This document shows positions 8,874 to 18,523 of a stretch of 64,000 nucleotides of DNA, in pieces. The position numbers were made by a program, and so were the translations under genes. Each line of letters begins with the position of its first letter. Position 1 is the first letter of the stretch. The notes beneath the pieces were generated by a model. That model saw nothing but the letters and a program-made list of their open reading frames with translations. It was not told the DNA's origin and searched no databases. Source of the DNA: Comamonas halotolerans (GTDB taxonomy: Bacteria > Pseudomonadota > Gammaproteobacteria > Burkholderiales > Burkholderiaceae_C); the NCBI RefSeq assembly GCF_030162935.1, contig NZ_JASAUZ010000012.1, positions 248,001 through 312,000 of the forward strand, given 5' to 3'.

Positions 8874-10532
8874 TCAAACAGGCAACGCTCTTTGCAAGAT
8901 CGCATCCACATCCATGTTGTGGATATCAATGGCGCCCGCAACCCATCCCGCAGCCCCAAGACCTAATCGCGACTGGACAAAGGCCTCTGCCACAGCCTGT
9001 GGCGCATGGCTGCGCAGCAAACAGGCCTGTGCCAACAACACCAGCTGCTGCACCCATTGGCGGGCTTGTGCCTCTTGTTGTGCGGCAGGTAATTGCAAAG
9101 CCTGCACAAGATGCTGCAAAGTTCTTTTCAGCGCGGCATCTTCTCCCGCCTGTTGCGCCAAGTCTTGCAGCAGCAACGATGCGGTTTCGGGATCGCGCGC
9201 CATAGCCCGCAACACATCCAGACACATGATGTTGCCTGATCCCTCCCAGATGGAGTTCACCGGAGCCTCGCGCAGCAGCCGCGCCATCACGCTGGTTTCC
9301 ACATAGCCATTGCCACCCATGACTTCCATGGCCTCGGCAGTCAATGCAACCGTGCGTTTGCACACCCAGAACTTGGCAGCAGGCGTGAGTATGCGTTTCC
9401 AGGCCCTGTGCAACGGCTGCTCCTCCAGCTCAAAAGCCTGCGCCAGCCGCATGGAAAGTGTCAAAGCAGCCTCGCTTTCCAGCGCCAGATCCACCAACAC
9501 ACTGCGCATCAGCGGGTGCGCCACCAGCACTTTGCCAAAGGCCTTACGCTTGCGCGCATACGCCAGTGCCTGCACGGTAGCTGTGCGCAAGATCGCACTG
9601 CTGCCCAGCACGCAATTGAGGCGTGTCATGGTGGCCATTTCGATGATGGTTGGAATGCCTCGCCCCGCATCCCCCATCAGCACGCCATAGGCATCCTGGA
9701 ATTCCACCTCGCTGCTGGCATTGCTACGGTTGCCCAGCTTGTCTTTGAGACGCTGGATACGAATGGCGTTGCGTGTGCCGTCGGGCCGCCAGCGAGGTAC
9801 CCAAAAGCATGCGGGCCCCCCATCAGGATCAACCTGCGCCACCACCAGATGTGCATCGCTGGTCGGGGCTGAATAAAACCACTTGTGACCACGCAACAGG
9901 TATTCACCACCGCGTCCACCGTCGCCTGCTGGACGCGCACGGGTGGTGTTGGCCCGCACATCAGAGCCCCCCTGCTTTTCCGTCATACCCATGCCTATCC
10001 ACAAAGAGACTTTACGGTCAGCTGGCAGGTCTCTTTCGTCGTAACGACGACTGAACAAACCTGCCTCCAGCTGTGCCCACAAAGCGGGTTCTTTGCGCAA
10101 CAGCGGAATGGCGGCTGTGGTCATGGTGGCCGGGCACATCGTTCCCTGCTCAACTTGGCTGTGCAGATAAAAACCTGCTGCCCAGGCGCTCCAGCGGCCA
10201 GGCAGTGCGCTGTCAAAAGGCATGCTGACCAAGCCTTGCTGGCGGTATAGGGCCATCAATGCATGCCAGGCGGGATGAAAGATCAGATCCTCACACAAGC
10301 GCCCTCGCGCATCAAAACGCTGGAGTACGGGGCCATGTGCATTGGCTTGGTCTGCTAGCTTCCAGGTGATGCCTTGGCCCAGCTGCCGACCATATGCCTG
10401 CAACTGCGGCAACCATGTTTGGGCACCGTTGCGCAGCAAGGCTGCATGCAGGGCGGGGTCATCCCCCAGAAGCGCATAGTCCTGCAACTCATCGACCTGG
10501 TTATGGATTTCGTGCGTATCCCAGATATGCAT
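8874..10532 (-). CDS. AidB-like acyl-CoA dehydrogenase
   Basis: 552-aa FAD-dependent acyl-CoA dehydrogenase of the AidB branch (longer than the roughly 380-aa beta-oxidation type). It has MGMTEKQGGSDVRANT near residue 183 for flavin/substrate binding and SIWEGSGNIM near residue 428 in the C-terminal catalytic domain. In E. coli AidB belongs to the Ada adaptive response to alkylation and binds DNA; no ada or alkB is adjacent here, although recQ follows on the same strand. The start at 10532 is supported by GGGAGGTGGC upstream. Substrate unknown; isovaleryl-CoA is reported for AidB relatives. Confidence 0.86.
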   Translation of the reverse strand: MHIWDTHEIHNQVDELQDYALLGDDPALHAALLRNGAQTWLPQLQAYGRQLGQGITWKLADQANAHGPVLQRFDARGRLCEDLIFHPAWHALMALYRQQGLVSMPFDSALPGRWSAWAAGFYLHSQVEQGTMCPATMTTAAIPLLRKEPALWAQLEAGLFSRRYDERDLPADRKVSLWIGMGMTEKQGGSDVRANTTRARPAGDGGRGGEYLLRGHKWFYSAPTSDAHLVVAQVDPDGGPACFWVPRWRPDGTRNAIRIQRLKDKLGNRSNASSEVEFQDAYGVLMGDAGRGIPTIIEMATMTRLNCVLGSSAILRTATVQALAYARKRKAFGKVLVAHPLMRSVLVDLALESEAALTLSMRLAQAFELEEQPLHRAWKRILTPAAKFWVCKRTVALTAEAMEVMGGNGYVETSVMARLLREAPVNSIWEGSGNIMCLDVLRAMARDPETASLLLQDLAQQAGEDAALKRTLQHLVQALQLPAAQQEAQARQWVQQLVLLAQACLLRSHAPQAVAEAFVQSRLGLGAAGWVAGAIDIHNMDVDAILQRALPV

Positions 10533-10597
10533 GGCGCCACCTCCCTGCAGAGACTCCAGTCTAGGACGAATACGCAACTAAACCAAGCGGATCAGCC

Positions 10598-12523
10598 CTA
10601 GCTGCTCAGTGCCACCACGCGTAGCACTTCTGCGCCATACGCTTCCAGTTTTTTCGTACCAATCCCGCTGATGCCCTGCAAATCCGTCAGTGTTTTCGGG
10701 TTGCGCTCGGCGATGCCCACCAAGGTGGCATCGTTGAAGATGACATACGCGGGCAAATCATGTGCCTTGGCCACCTCCGTACGCCATGCCTTGAGATTGA
10801 TAAAACGCACTTGCGCATCGGGACCCAAGTTGATGGCCGCCGCACTCGTGGGACCGGTGCGCTTGCTTGCCCGGGCCCGGTTGGCAGCTACCGATTCGCG
10901 CAGCAGCACCGGCACATCTCCGCGCAGCACAGCACGTGATTGCGCGGTCAGCGTGAGCGTGTCAAAGACATGACCGCTGTTCTCACTGGTTACCTTGTGC
11001 AGGCCCAAAGCCCCGGTTGCCAGCAACTGACGCATCACACCACGCAACTGTTGCTCGGAATACTCTTTGCCAATGCCAAAAGTGGAGATCTTGTCGTGCA
11101 AATACTGCTTGACCTTGTCGGTCACTTTTCCGCGTAGCACATCCATGATGTGGCCCGCCCCAAAGGTGAGCTGGCTCATCTCGTGCACACGAAAAATAGT
11201 GGACAGCAGCTTGCGCGCTGCATCAGTGCCATCCCAGATGGCCGGAGGATGCAGGCAGTTGTCACAGTTGCCGCAAGGCTGTGAGTGCTCCCCGAAGTAC
11301 TGCAGCAGCCGCACACGACGGCAATCCGTAGCTTCGGCCAGCGTCAGCAGCGCATCAAGCTTGCCACGCAACACCGCCTTGAATTCCTCTTCGGCATTGC
11401 CTTCGTCAATCATGCGACGCTGGTTCACCACGTCGGAGATGCCATAGGCCATCCATGCGTGAGCAGGCAGGCCATCGCGCCCTGCGCGACCGGTTTCCTG
11501 GTAGTAGCCTTCAATGTTTTTAGGCATGTCCACGTGCGCGACAAAACGCACATCTGGCTTGTCGATTCCCATGCCAAATGCGATGGTCGCCACCATCACA
11601 ATGCCATCTTCTCGCAGAAATCGGTTCTGGTGTTGCTGGCGCAAATCGCCGGGCAGACCTGCGTGATAAGGCAAAGCATGGATGCCATTGTCTTGCAGCG
11701 TTTGCGCCAACTCTTCCACACGCCGACGAGACTGGCAGTACACCACACCCGCCTCGCCGTCATGGTCGTTCTTTATCAGCCGTACCAGCTGGCTGGTGAC
11801 GTCTTTTTTCTCGACGATGGTGTAGCGGATGTTGGGACGGTCAAAGCTGCTGACAAACTGCTGCGCCTGCTCGAGATGCAGGCGCTCCACAATGTCTGCA
11901 CGTGTCAGACCATCGGCTGTGGCCGTGAGCGCAATGCGTGGCACGCCGGCATAACGCTCATGCAGCACGCTGAGCGCGTGGTATTCAGGACGAAAGTCAT
12001 GCCCCCACTGGCTCACGCAGTGCGCTTCATCAATCGCAAAAAGGCCAATCTGCCCCTGCGCATACAAGTCATCAAGCAGCCCGAGAAAGCGCGGAGTGAC
12101 CAGCCGCTCCGGCGCCACATACAGCAGCGTCAGCTGCCCGCATTGCATCTGCCATTCCACATCCTGGGCCTGCTGCCAGTCCAGTGAAGAGTTCAGGAAA
12201 GCGGCCTTGACACCGGCCTCATGCAAAGCCCCTACCTGATCGTGCATCAGGGCGATCAGCGGTGAGACCACCAGCGCCACACCATGGCCTTGCTGCTGCC
12301 GCACAATGGCCGGAATCTGGTAGCACAGGCTTTTGCCTCCACCGGTGGGCATGAGTACCAGGGCATCACCTCCTGCCACCACATGTTCCACGATGGCTTG
12401 CTGCGGCCCACGAAAGGCTTCGTAGCCAAAGACATCTTGCAAAATGGTTTGGGCGGGGGACAAGGTAGCTTCCTCAGGCAGGCGCAGACAAACCGCATAT
12501 TGTGCGCTGCGCAAGCGCCCCAT
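10598..12523 (-). CDS. recQ: ATP-dependent DNA helicase RecQ
   Basis: 641-aa 3'-5' superfamily 2 helicase acting in recombination and stalled-fork repair. Walker A (MPTGGGKS) lies near residue 60, the DEAH box (AIDEAHCVSQWGHDFRPEY) near 163 and motif VI (QETGRAGRDG) near 350. A four-cysteine zinc site includes CGNCDNC near 415. A winged-helix RQC region follows, and an HRDC domain occupies about residues 570-635 (LQGISGIGTKK is its helix-hairpin). Full length for the family. The N-terminal 20 residues are not conserved, so translation may begin slightly downstream. Divergent from the thioesterase gene. Confidence 0.95.
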   Translation of the reverse strand: MGRLRSAQYAVCLRLPEEATLSPAQTILQDVFGYEAFRGPQQAIVEHVVAGGDALVLMPTGGGKSLCYQIPAIVRQQQGHGVALVVSPLIALMHDQVGALHEAGVKAAFLNSSLDWQQAQDVEWQMQCGQLTLLYVAPERLVTPRFLGLLDDLYAQGQIGLFAIDEAHCVSQWGHDFRPEYHALSVLHERYAGVPRIALTATADGLTRADIVERLHLEQAQQFVSSFDRPNIRYTIVEKKDVTSQLVRLIKNDHDGEAGVVYCQSRRRVEELAQTLQDNGIHALPYHAGLPGDLRQQHQNRFLREDGIVMVATIAFGMGIDKPDVRFVAHVDMPKNIEGYYQETGRAGRDGLPAHAWMAYGISDVVNQRRMIDEGNAEEEFKAVLRGKLDALLTLAEATDCRRVRLLQYFGEHSQPCGNCDNCLHPPAIWDGTDAARKLLSTIFRVHEMSQLTFGAGHIMDVLRGKVTDKVKQYLHDKISTFGIGKEYSEQQLRGVMRQLLATGALGLHKVTSENSGHVFDTLTLTAQSRAVLRGDVPVLLRESVAANRARASKRTGPTSAAAINLGPDAQVRFINLKAWRTEVAKAHDLPAYVIFNDATLVGIAERNPKTLTDLQGISGIGTKKLEAYGAEVLRVVALSS

Positions 12524-12705
12524 GGCGTATCCAGCAACAAGCCCCTAGCAAGTCGCTCTGCTTTGTCGCTCTGTATGTCGCGTTGCCCCCGTCCGTTCAT
12601 GAATCGCCATCGCCAGGCGGAGGCTTATTCCGCTGTCACGCAATCAACAGCGGGCATGCCCTCGGCGCGGCATGATGCACACCTGTTGTTTTGGAGAACA
12701 CGTAC

Positions 12706-13131
12706 ATGTCGATCTGGCTGAAACCCGCAACTTTGGATGGCATCAACGCACGCAATGTGAACACTGCCGTGGTGCATCTGGGCATCGAAATCACAGAGGT
12801 GGGCGTTGATTATCTGGTGGGGCGCGTACCCGTGGACCATCGCACCAAGCAACCTTTTGGCCTTTTGCATGGCGGAGTCAGCGTGGTGCTGGCGGAAACG
12901 CTGGGCTCTATCGGGGCCTACCATGCCGCACCCGAAGGACATCTGGCTGTGGGGCTGGACATCAATGCCAACCACCTGCGCTCTGCACGCAGCGGCTGGG
13001 TGACTGGCACGGCTCGCCCGGTGCACATTGGAAAAACCACACAGGTCTGGCAGATCGACATGGTCGACGACAACGGCAAGCTGACTTGCGTCTCACGCAT
13101 CACCATGGCCATTCTTGCGCCCAAAGACTGA
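12706..13131 (+). CDS. Hotdog-fold thioesterase (PaaI/MenI-like)
   Basis: 141-aa single-domain hotdog hydrolase, probably a tetrameric cytosolic acyl-CoA thioesterase. The signature FGLLHGGVSVVLAETLGS near residues 51-68 carries the conserved HGG and the catalytic glutamate of the PaaI/EntH/MenI group. The ATG at 12706 has GGAG upstream; an in-frame TTG at 12691 is less likely. Substrate is unpredictable; relatives act on phenylacetyl-, dihydroxynaphthoyl- or enterobactin-precursor thioesters. It ends 36 bp from the convergent racemase gene. Confidence 0.85.
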   Translation: MSIWLKPATLDGINARNVNTAVVHLGIEITEVGVDYLVGRVPVDHRTKQPFGLLHGGVSVVLAETLGSIGAYHAAPEGHLAVGLDINANHLRSARSGWVTGTARPVHIGKTTQVWQIDMVDDNGKLTCVSRITMAILAPKD

Positions 13132-13167
13132 TTGCGCACTGCGCTTTTGTCTATTTGCCCCAAGTTA

Positions 13168-13923
13168 TCAAAGCGTGTGCCCCCTGCCTTCATATGCTTG
13201 GAGCGCAAGCGCTTGTGCGAGGATCCAGGCGGGATCTATCAACATGACCCCTTGCGCACTGCTGGCCTGGGGCAGCGCCAAAGGAATTTCAGTACAACCC
13301 ATGATGACGGGCACATCGCCATGGCGGGCACGCAAGTGAAGCAGCACCTCGTTGAAACACTGTGTCGCCAGGGCCATATCCGCGCACTTCACGCCCTGGT
13401 AAATCCCCTGCATCAGCCGCTTGACATCTTGGGCATCCGGCACCAGCGGCTCTATGCCGCAGTTACGCAGGGCCTGCTCATATAGGCCGGAGCGATACGT
13501 TCCCTCCGTGGCCAGCACAATCGCTTGCTGTGCTCCTTTTTGCTGTAAATGACGTGCTGTTTCATCAGCAATGTGCAGCAGTTGCAACTGTGGAAATTGC
13601 TGCTGCAGCTGCGCATGCCAGACATGGGCCGTATTGCAGGCCAGCGCCACGCTTTGCACCCCCAGTGCCGCCAGGCGGCCCAAGCCCTGCTGCATGTACG
13701 CAATAGGGCCTGTGGGCCCTTGCGGGTCGTTGAGCAGGGCTTGGGTACGGTCTGGAATGGGCATTTGTACCAGCCAGTGCTCTGGGAATGCCTGGTCATG
13801 TACCTGCCGCCCATGACTGCTCAGATAGCTGGTGCAAGCCTGTACAAACAGCCGCACAAAATCTGCTCCAGCAGCGGGGCCCATGCCTCCCAGAATTCCA
13901 ACGCTGTGCATCCCAGGTCCCAT
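13168..13923 (-). CDS. Aspartate/glutamate racemase family protein
   Basis: 251-aa PLP-independent two-cysteine amino-acid racemase of the Asp/Glu/hydantoin racemase family, YgeA-like. The N-terminal GILGGMGPAAGADF loop is typical. The two catalytic cysteines lie in ACNTAH near residue 95 and GCTEIPLAL near residue 208. It follows the Glu/Asp-binding-protein gene by 13 bp on the same strand, so the two are probably one transcript, and a DadA-like oxidase is divergent from them. This context favours a role in D-Asp/D-Glu use rather than peptidoglycan synthesis (MurI). Start could be 13923 or the ATG at 13911. Confidence 0.85.
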   Translation of the reverse strand: MGPGMHSVGILGGMGPAAGADFVRLFVQACTSYLSSHGRQVHDQAFPEHWLVQMPIPDRTQALLNDPQGPTGPIAYMQQGLGRLAALGVQSVALACNTAHVWHAQLQQQFPQLQLLHIADETARHLQQKGAQQAIVLATEGTYRSGLYEQALRNCGIEPLVPDAQDVKRLMQGIYQGVKCADMALATQCFNEVLLHLRARHGDVPVIMGCTEIPLALPQASSAQGVMLIDPAWILAQALALQAYEGRGHTL

Positions 13924-13936
13924 CGCTCAAAACTGC

Positions 13937-14818
13937 TCAGAATGCAGGCTTGTCGCTCAAGTCTGTCAGGTTCTGCTTGAGCGCAGTGCTCATTGGAAGG
14001 CCCAATGCAGTGTTGGCAGGAGGAATGGGTTTCATGAACCACTTGTCATACAGCTCGGCGAACTTGCCGGACTTCATCAAATCGCCAATCACACCATTGA
14101 CCAGGGCTTTGAATTGGGGATCATCCTTGCGCAGCATGCACGCATAGGGCTCCACCTGCAGTGAATCCGCCACCACTTCATAGGCATCCGGGCTCTTGGC
14201 ATTGGCGATCAACCCATAAAGCAGGATGTCATCCATGCCAAATGCCGCTGCACGGTCGTTTTCGACCAAGAGGAAAGCATCCGCATGGTCCTTCGGCATC
14301 ACCACATCAAAGCCCCATTGGTTGTCCGCGTTGGCTTTGCGCAGCACTTGCAAATTGGTGGTCCCACTGGTCACCGCAACCGTCTTGCCCTTGAGGTCGC
14401 TGTAATTTTTAATGCCCGATGACTTCTTCACCAGCAGTCGGGTGCCTGTATAGAAGTGGTTGATAGCGAAGTCCACATCCTTGGCTCTTGTGGTGTTGTT
14501 CGTCGTGGAACCGCACTCCAGATCGATCGTTCCGTTGACCAGCAGAGGAATCCGATTCTGTGAAGTCACCGCCTGCAAGTGCACTTTCAGATCCGGTTTA
14601 CCCGTAGCTCTTTTGACAGCCTCTGCAATGGCATTGCTGATTTCCACCGCCATGCCCGTAGGTTTGCCGCCGTCCAGGTAGCTGAAGGGGATGGAGGACT
14701 CGCGATAAGCCAGGGTGATCTGATTGCGCTCTGCCACCTTGGCCAGGGTATCTGCATAGGCACTGGACATGCAAGCCATCGCCATGCCAACACAAATCAA
14801 GCTACGACGGTATTTCAT
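13937..14818 (-). CDS. Glutamate/aspartate-type ABC substrate-binding protein
   Basis: 293-aa periplasmic solute-binding protein (SBP family 3, GltI/DEBP-like). A Sec signal peptide covers about residues 1-22 with cleavage after SSAYA. The mature part has NRIPLLVNGTIDLECGSTTN near 100, a block closely resembling the ligand site of GltI. No permease or ATPase gene is adjacent, so it is an orphan that may share a transporter encoded elsewhere. It sits upstream of the racemase in an apparent two-gene operon. The ATG is preceded by GAGGAGACAACC. Confidence 0.88.
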   Translation of the reverse strand: MKYRRSLICVGMAMACMSSAYADTLAKVAERNQITLAYRESSIPFSYLDGGKPTGMAVEISNAIAEAVKRATGKPDLKVHLQAVTSQNRIPLLVNGTIDLECGSTTNNTTRAKDVDFAINHFYTGTRLLVKKSSGIKNYSDLKGKTVAVTSGTTNLQVLRKANADNQWGFDVVMPKDHADAFLLVENDRAAAFGMDDILLYGLIANAKSPDAYEVVADSLQVEPYACMLRKDDPQFKALVNGVIGDLMKSGKFAELYDKWFMKPIPPANTALGLPMSTALKQNLTDLSDKPAF

Positions 14819-15078
14819 GGTTGTCTCCTCACATTGGAGTGTTTATGTGAGAGCCAGTGTAGAAACGATTGGAGCTTCGCAACGATGCTGTTTGGCCTAC
14901 CACCCATGTCTTTGCTTTATGGATTCCAAAGGGTTTCCACCGATCTGGAGGTTGCTTTTCAACGTCTTTTTCATCACTGCCAACCGCCATCCATAACATC
15001 TGCACATACCCTGCACTGCAAATGCCATGCGTTGACTGCTGAGCCCCGCCGTACAGTTCCCGCAAGGAAGAACAGCAA

Positions 15079-16299
15079 ATGCATGTGTGTGTAGTGGGGG
15101 CCGGCATCACCGGTTTGGCAACAGCCTATGTGCTGCAGCAAGCAGGACATCAAGTCACCATCGTGGAGCGGCACCCTGAGCCCGCTTTGGGGGCCAGTGG
15201 CGGCAATGGTGCGCAACTGAGTTTTGCCTATGTACAGCCGCTGGCAGATCCAGGCATCTGGAAAACATTGCCGTCTTTGCTCCTGGCCCAAGACTCGCCT
15301 TTGCGCTTTCGGTTGAGGGCAGATCCCGCCCAATGGCTGTGGGGGATGCGATTTCTACAAGCCTGCAACGCCAGCACCTCGCAGTCCAGCACCCGTGCAC
15401 TGCTGACTTTGGCAGCAGAAAGCCGTGTGGCTTTTGAGCAGATGCAAGCCAAGGAAAAACTGGCATGTGACCACGATACGCCCGGCAAGCTGGTGCTGTA
15501 CCCAACACCGGCCGCGCTGGATGCCGCGGTGCAGCAGATGGAGCTACAGGCCCGTCTGGGTGGCGCCCCCCAACGCATTGTTGATGCTGCAGAAATGGTG
15601 CGCATTGAACCCGCCTTGGCCAGCTATGCCCCACACATGGCAGGAGCGGTTTACACCGCCAGCGAAAGCGTGGCCGACTGCCGCAGCCTGTGCCTGCAGC
15701 TGGCTGAACTTTTGCAGGCTCGGGGCGCCGAGATGCGCTTTGCCACCAGTGTGCAATCCTTTGATGTGCAAGGTGGACGCATACAGTCGCTGAAGACCTC
15801 CCAAGGCCGCGTGCATGCCGAGCACTTTGTGCTGGCCAGCGGTTGGGAAAGTGCGGCCCAAGCACGCCACATTGGCGTGCACATACCCGTGTACCCCCTC
15901 AAGGGCTACAGCATCACGCTGGATGCCACAGGGCAGACAGCTGCGACGCCCCGCGTCAGCGTCACTGACACCACACGCAAGGTCGTGTTTGCACGCATTG
16001 GAAATCGGCTGCGTGTCGCCGGCATGGTGGAAATCGTAGGGAACGACACCACTCTGCACATGGATCGCATTGCCAGCCTGCAACAGTCCACGCGCGAGGT
16101 CTTTCCGCAGTTGCAAGCCAACTCCGACATACAGCCCTGGACGGGCATGCGCCCGGCCACGCCCACAGGACTGCCAATCACTGGCCGCCAGCGCGGTGGC
16201 CCCGACAACCTGTGGCTGCAAACCGGCCATGGTGCATTGGGACTGACTCTGGCCTTTGGCTCGGCGCAGCGTTTGCTCCAGCAAATGGGCAAGGGTTGA
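15079..16299 (+). CDS. D-amino-acid dehydrogenase (DadA-like FAD oxidoreductase)
   Basis: 406-aa flavoprotein of the DAO family. The Rossmann motif VGAGITGLATAYVL starts at residue 6, and the C-terminal part has TPTGLPITGR and TGHGALGLTLAFGSAQ, typical of DadA. DadA oxidatively deaminates D-amino acids to 2-oxo acids with electrons passed to the respiratory chain, usually membrane-associated. It is divergent from the Glu/Asp-binding protein/racemase operon and convergent with the LysR gene (12 bp between stops), forming a compact D-amino-acid-type cluster. The exact substrate is unknown; a sarcosine- or glycine-oxidase-like activity is an alternative. Confidence 0.82.
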   Translation: MHVCVVGAGITGLATAYVLQQAGHQVTIVERHPEPALGASGGNGAQLSFAYVQPLADPGIWKTLPSLLLAQDSPLRFRLRADPAQWLWGMRFLQACNASTSQSSTRALLTLAAESRVAFEQMQAKEKLACDHDTPGKLVLYPTPAALDAAVQQMELQARLGGAPQRIVDAAEMVRIEPALASYAPHMAGAVYTASESVADCRSLCLQLAELLQARGAEMRFATSVQSFDVQGGRIQSLKTSQGRVHAEHFVLASGWESAAQARHIGVHIPVYPLKGYSITLDATGQTAATPRVSVTDTTRKVVFARIGNRLRVAGMVEIVGNDTTLHMDRIASLQQSTREVFPQLQANSDIQPWTGMRPATPTGLPITGRQRGGPDNLWLQTGHGALGLTLAFGSAQRLLQQMGKG

Positions 16300-16311
16300 G
16301 GCCCGCATTCT

Positions 16312-17217
16312 TCAAGTGCGCAAGATGGTGCGCAGTGCTTTGCGCATCTCCTGGGTCATGGCCCGCGCCAGCACTGAACTCGGGCGCTGGGCCAGATGCA
16401 AGGCATAGACTCCCACTGCAATGCGCGGCAACAATGGCAACACATGCACCTTGCGCAAATCCGCCGCTGACGCCGTGTAGCCATCCACAATCGCTGCGCC
16501 GAGTCCATGCTCGGCCATGGACAGCGCTGCATGGTAGGTCTGCACTGTCACGACCGGAGACAGGCCCACACCATACTCGCGACACGCCTGGCTGATGCGC
16601 ATTCCCAAAGGATCTTTGGTATCCAGGCCCACCAAGGGCAGACCCGCCAGATCCTCCAGGGTCATGCCCTGCGGATTGATGCGCGAAGGCGCCAGCAGGC
16701 CTTTGGGCAACACGCAATACATGGCTACATCGGCCAGCTTCTCATGCTCCATCCCTGGCTGACCCACTGCACTGATGGCGAAGCCGATATCCGCCTCCTG
16801 TAATAGCAGCGCAGATACCAGCTGGGGAGTGTGCAAGGCTTGCACCTGGACCTGAATCTGCGGATAACTTTGCCGAAAGCTCGCAACCGCATGGGGCAGT
16901 ACTTCGCGACTGAGCGCGAACACCGTCAACACGCGCAGCCGGTCACTGGCTTGCCCCTGGCGCAAGTTGCTGGCCAGACGCTGCACTTCGTCCAGCTGCT
17001 CGTACAAGCGCTCCACCAGGGGCATCAGCGCCATTGCCTCGTTGGTCGGCACCAGCCGCCCGCGCACGCGCTCAAACAGCGCAAAACCCAGCTGTAGCTC
17101 CGCATGTTGCAAAGTGCGACTGACCGCAGGCTGCGTCACATTGGTCAGCCGCGCAGCGGCGCTGACGCTGCCCGTCTGCATCACCGCATGAAACACTTCA
17201 ATGTGCCGTAAACGCAT
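16312..17217 (-). CDS. LysR-family transcriptional regulator
   Basis: 301-aa regulator with an N-terminal winged helix-turn-helix (about residues 1-60, GSVSAAARLTNVTQPAVSR) and a C-terminal periplasmic-binding-like effector domain (about 90-295). It probably controls the adjacent D-amino-acid-type genes by position, but it is convergent with the oxidase gene rather than divergent from a target, so the target is not fixed by layout. Confidence 0.9.
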   Translation of the reverse strand: MRLRHIEVFHAVMQTGSVSAAARLTNVTQPAVSRTLQHAELQLGFALFERVRGRLVPTNEAMALMPLVERLYEQLDEVQRLASNLRQGQASDRLRVLTVFALSREVLPHAVASFRQSYPQIQVQVQALHTPQLVSALLLQEADIGFAISAVGQPGMEHEKLADVAMYCVLPKGLLAPSRINPQGMTLEDLAGLPLVGLDTKDPLGMRISQACREYGVGLSPVVTVQTYHAALSMAEHGLGAAIVDGYTASAADLRKVHVLPLLPRIAVGVYALHLAQRPSSVLARAMTQEMRKALRTILRT

Positions 17218-17337
17218 TCCCCAACCTTATCGTGTGCAGCCACATGTCCACCCTTTCACGCAGACCTTGCGCGAGGGGCTGCGAATGCCAGCGCCATGCC
17301 TGAAGATTGCCGCAATGCATACGCGCCAACAAGCTGT

Positions 17338-17907
17338 TTATTCTTCGGCCTGCAGCTTGGCCAGGCGGTCACTCTTCCAATAGACGTCATCACCGCCATC
17401 CACGCGATTAAGCACGCGGGCCAGCACAAACATCAGATCAGACAGGCGGTTCAGATACTGACGCGGTGCAGCACGCATGGATTCCACCTCTTGCAGGGCC
17501 ACCACATTGCGTTCCGCACGGCGTGCCACGGTACGGCAGATATGTGCCTGCGAGGCCGCGCGTGTGCCAGCGGGCAAGATGAACTCCAGCAGGCGCGGCA
17601 GTTGCGCGTTGTAGTGGGCCAGGGCTTCATCCAGACGCAGCAGCGCATCGTCTTTGAGCATTTCATAGCCAGGCACCGAAATTTCACCACCCAGGTTGAA
17701 CAACTGATGCTGCACATCCACCAGCACCTCACGCACATCGGAAGGCAAGTCCTCGCACAACAGCAAGCCGATGTGCGAGTTCAGCTCATCCACATCACCC
17801 ATGGCGTGTGGACGTGCACTGTTCTTGGAGACGCGCGTGTTATCGCCCAGACCCGTGGTTCCGTCGTCTCCGGTACGGGTGGCGATTTGTGTGAGGCGAT
17901 TGCCCAT
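17338..17907 (-). CDS. Cob(I)alamin adenosyltransferase, PduO type
   Basis: 189-aa ATP:cob(I)alamin adenosyltransferase making adenosylcobalamin in the cytosol. The ATP-binding N-terminal motif TRTGDDGTTGLGD lies at about residues 10-22, and the conserved C-terminal helices include RRAERNVVAL and YLNRLSDLMFVLAR. Length matches PduO-type enzymes (about 185-195 aa). The ATG at 17907 follows AGGAGTTTTT. No other cobalamin gene is nearby; it may serve methylmalonyl-CoA mutase or another B12 enzyme elsewhere. Confidence 0.93.
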   Translation of the reverse strand: MGNRLTQIATRTGDDGTTGLGDNTRVSKNSARPHAMGDVDELNSHIGLLLCEDLPSDVREVLVDVQHQLFNLGGEISVPGYEMLKDDALLRLDEALAHYNAQLPRLLEFILPAGTRAASQAHICRTVARRAERNVVALQEVESMRAAPRQYLNRLSDLMFVLARVLNRVDGGDDVYWKSDRLAKLQAEE

Positions 17908-18067
17908 AAAAACTCCTGGTTGCGCACGCAGACACGCGTGCAAAACGGCATTGTGCGTTACAAGTTGCTGGCGAATGTTGGCACAGGAAACAGCAGGCAA
18001 AAAGCATGGACATCAGCGCGCACTTTCGTTGCAATGCAACTCTGTCGAACACACAAGGAGCACAAAG

Positions 18068-18409
18068 ATGCCAAATCAACGCCACAACATCCATGCCTTT
18101 GACTTGCGCAGCGTGGTGCTGTTCACCTGCCTGACACTGGGCGGCACAACGGCAGTTTTGGCGCAAAATAACAATCCACAAACCAGCACTGGAACCGTGA
18201 CTCCAGCAGTCCCCGCTGCACCGGTCAGCACCCCCATCACGCCTTCTGAAGCCTTTATGCGCAGCGATCTGAATCGGGATGGTCAGCTCTCGCCAGAGGA
18301 AGCGCAAAACCTGCCCGCAGTGGCAGAGCAGTTTTCCGAGTGGGATCGTGACGGCAATGGTCTGCTGTCACTGGAAGAGTTCTTGCTAGGGGCCAAAGCA
18401 CCGAAATAG
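18068..18409 (+). CDS. EF-hand domain protein, exported
   Basis: 113-aa protein with a probable signal peptide (about residues 1-32, ending TAVLAQ) and a Thr/Pro/Val-rich linker. Two calcium-binding EF-hand loops follow: DLNRDGQLSPEE (67-78) and DRDGNGLLSLEE (93-104), each with Asp at positions 1, 3/5 and Glu at 12. It likely binds Ca2+ in the periplasm. The ribosome site AAGGAGC precedes the ATG. Function beyond calcium binding unknown. Confidence 0.82.
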   Translation: MPNQRHNIHAFDLRSVVLFTCLTLGGTTAVLAQNNNPQTSTGTVTPAVPAAPVSTPITPSEAFMRSDLNRDGQLSPEEAQNLPAVAEQFSEWDRDGNGLLSLEEFLLGAKAPK

Positions 18410-18523
18410 ATGACGCCATGGCCTGCATCCGGCGCAGCCACTTGACGAGCGCAGCAGCCCTCTTTTGCGGGTGCTGTGCCTTGCGGCTCGGTGGTATTCT
18501 TTTGACCTCCCTTGGAGTAGATC

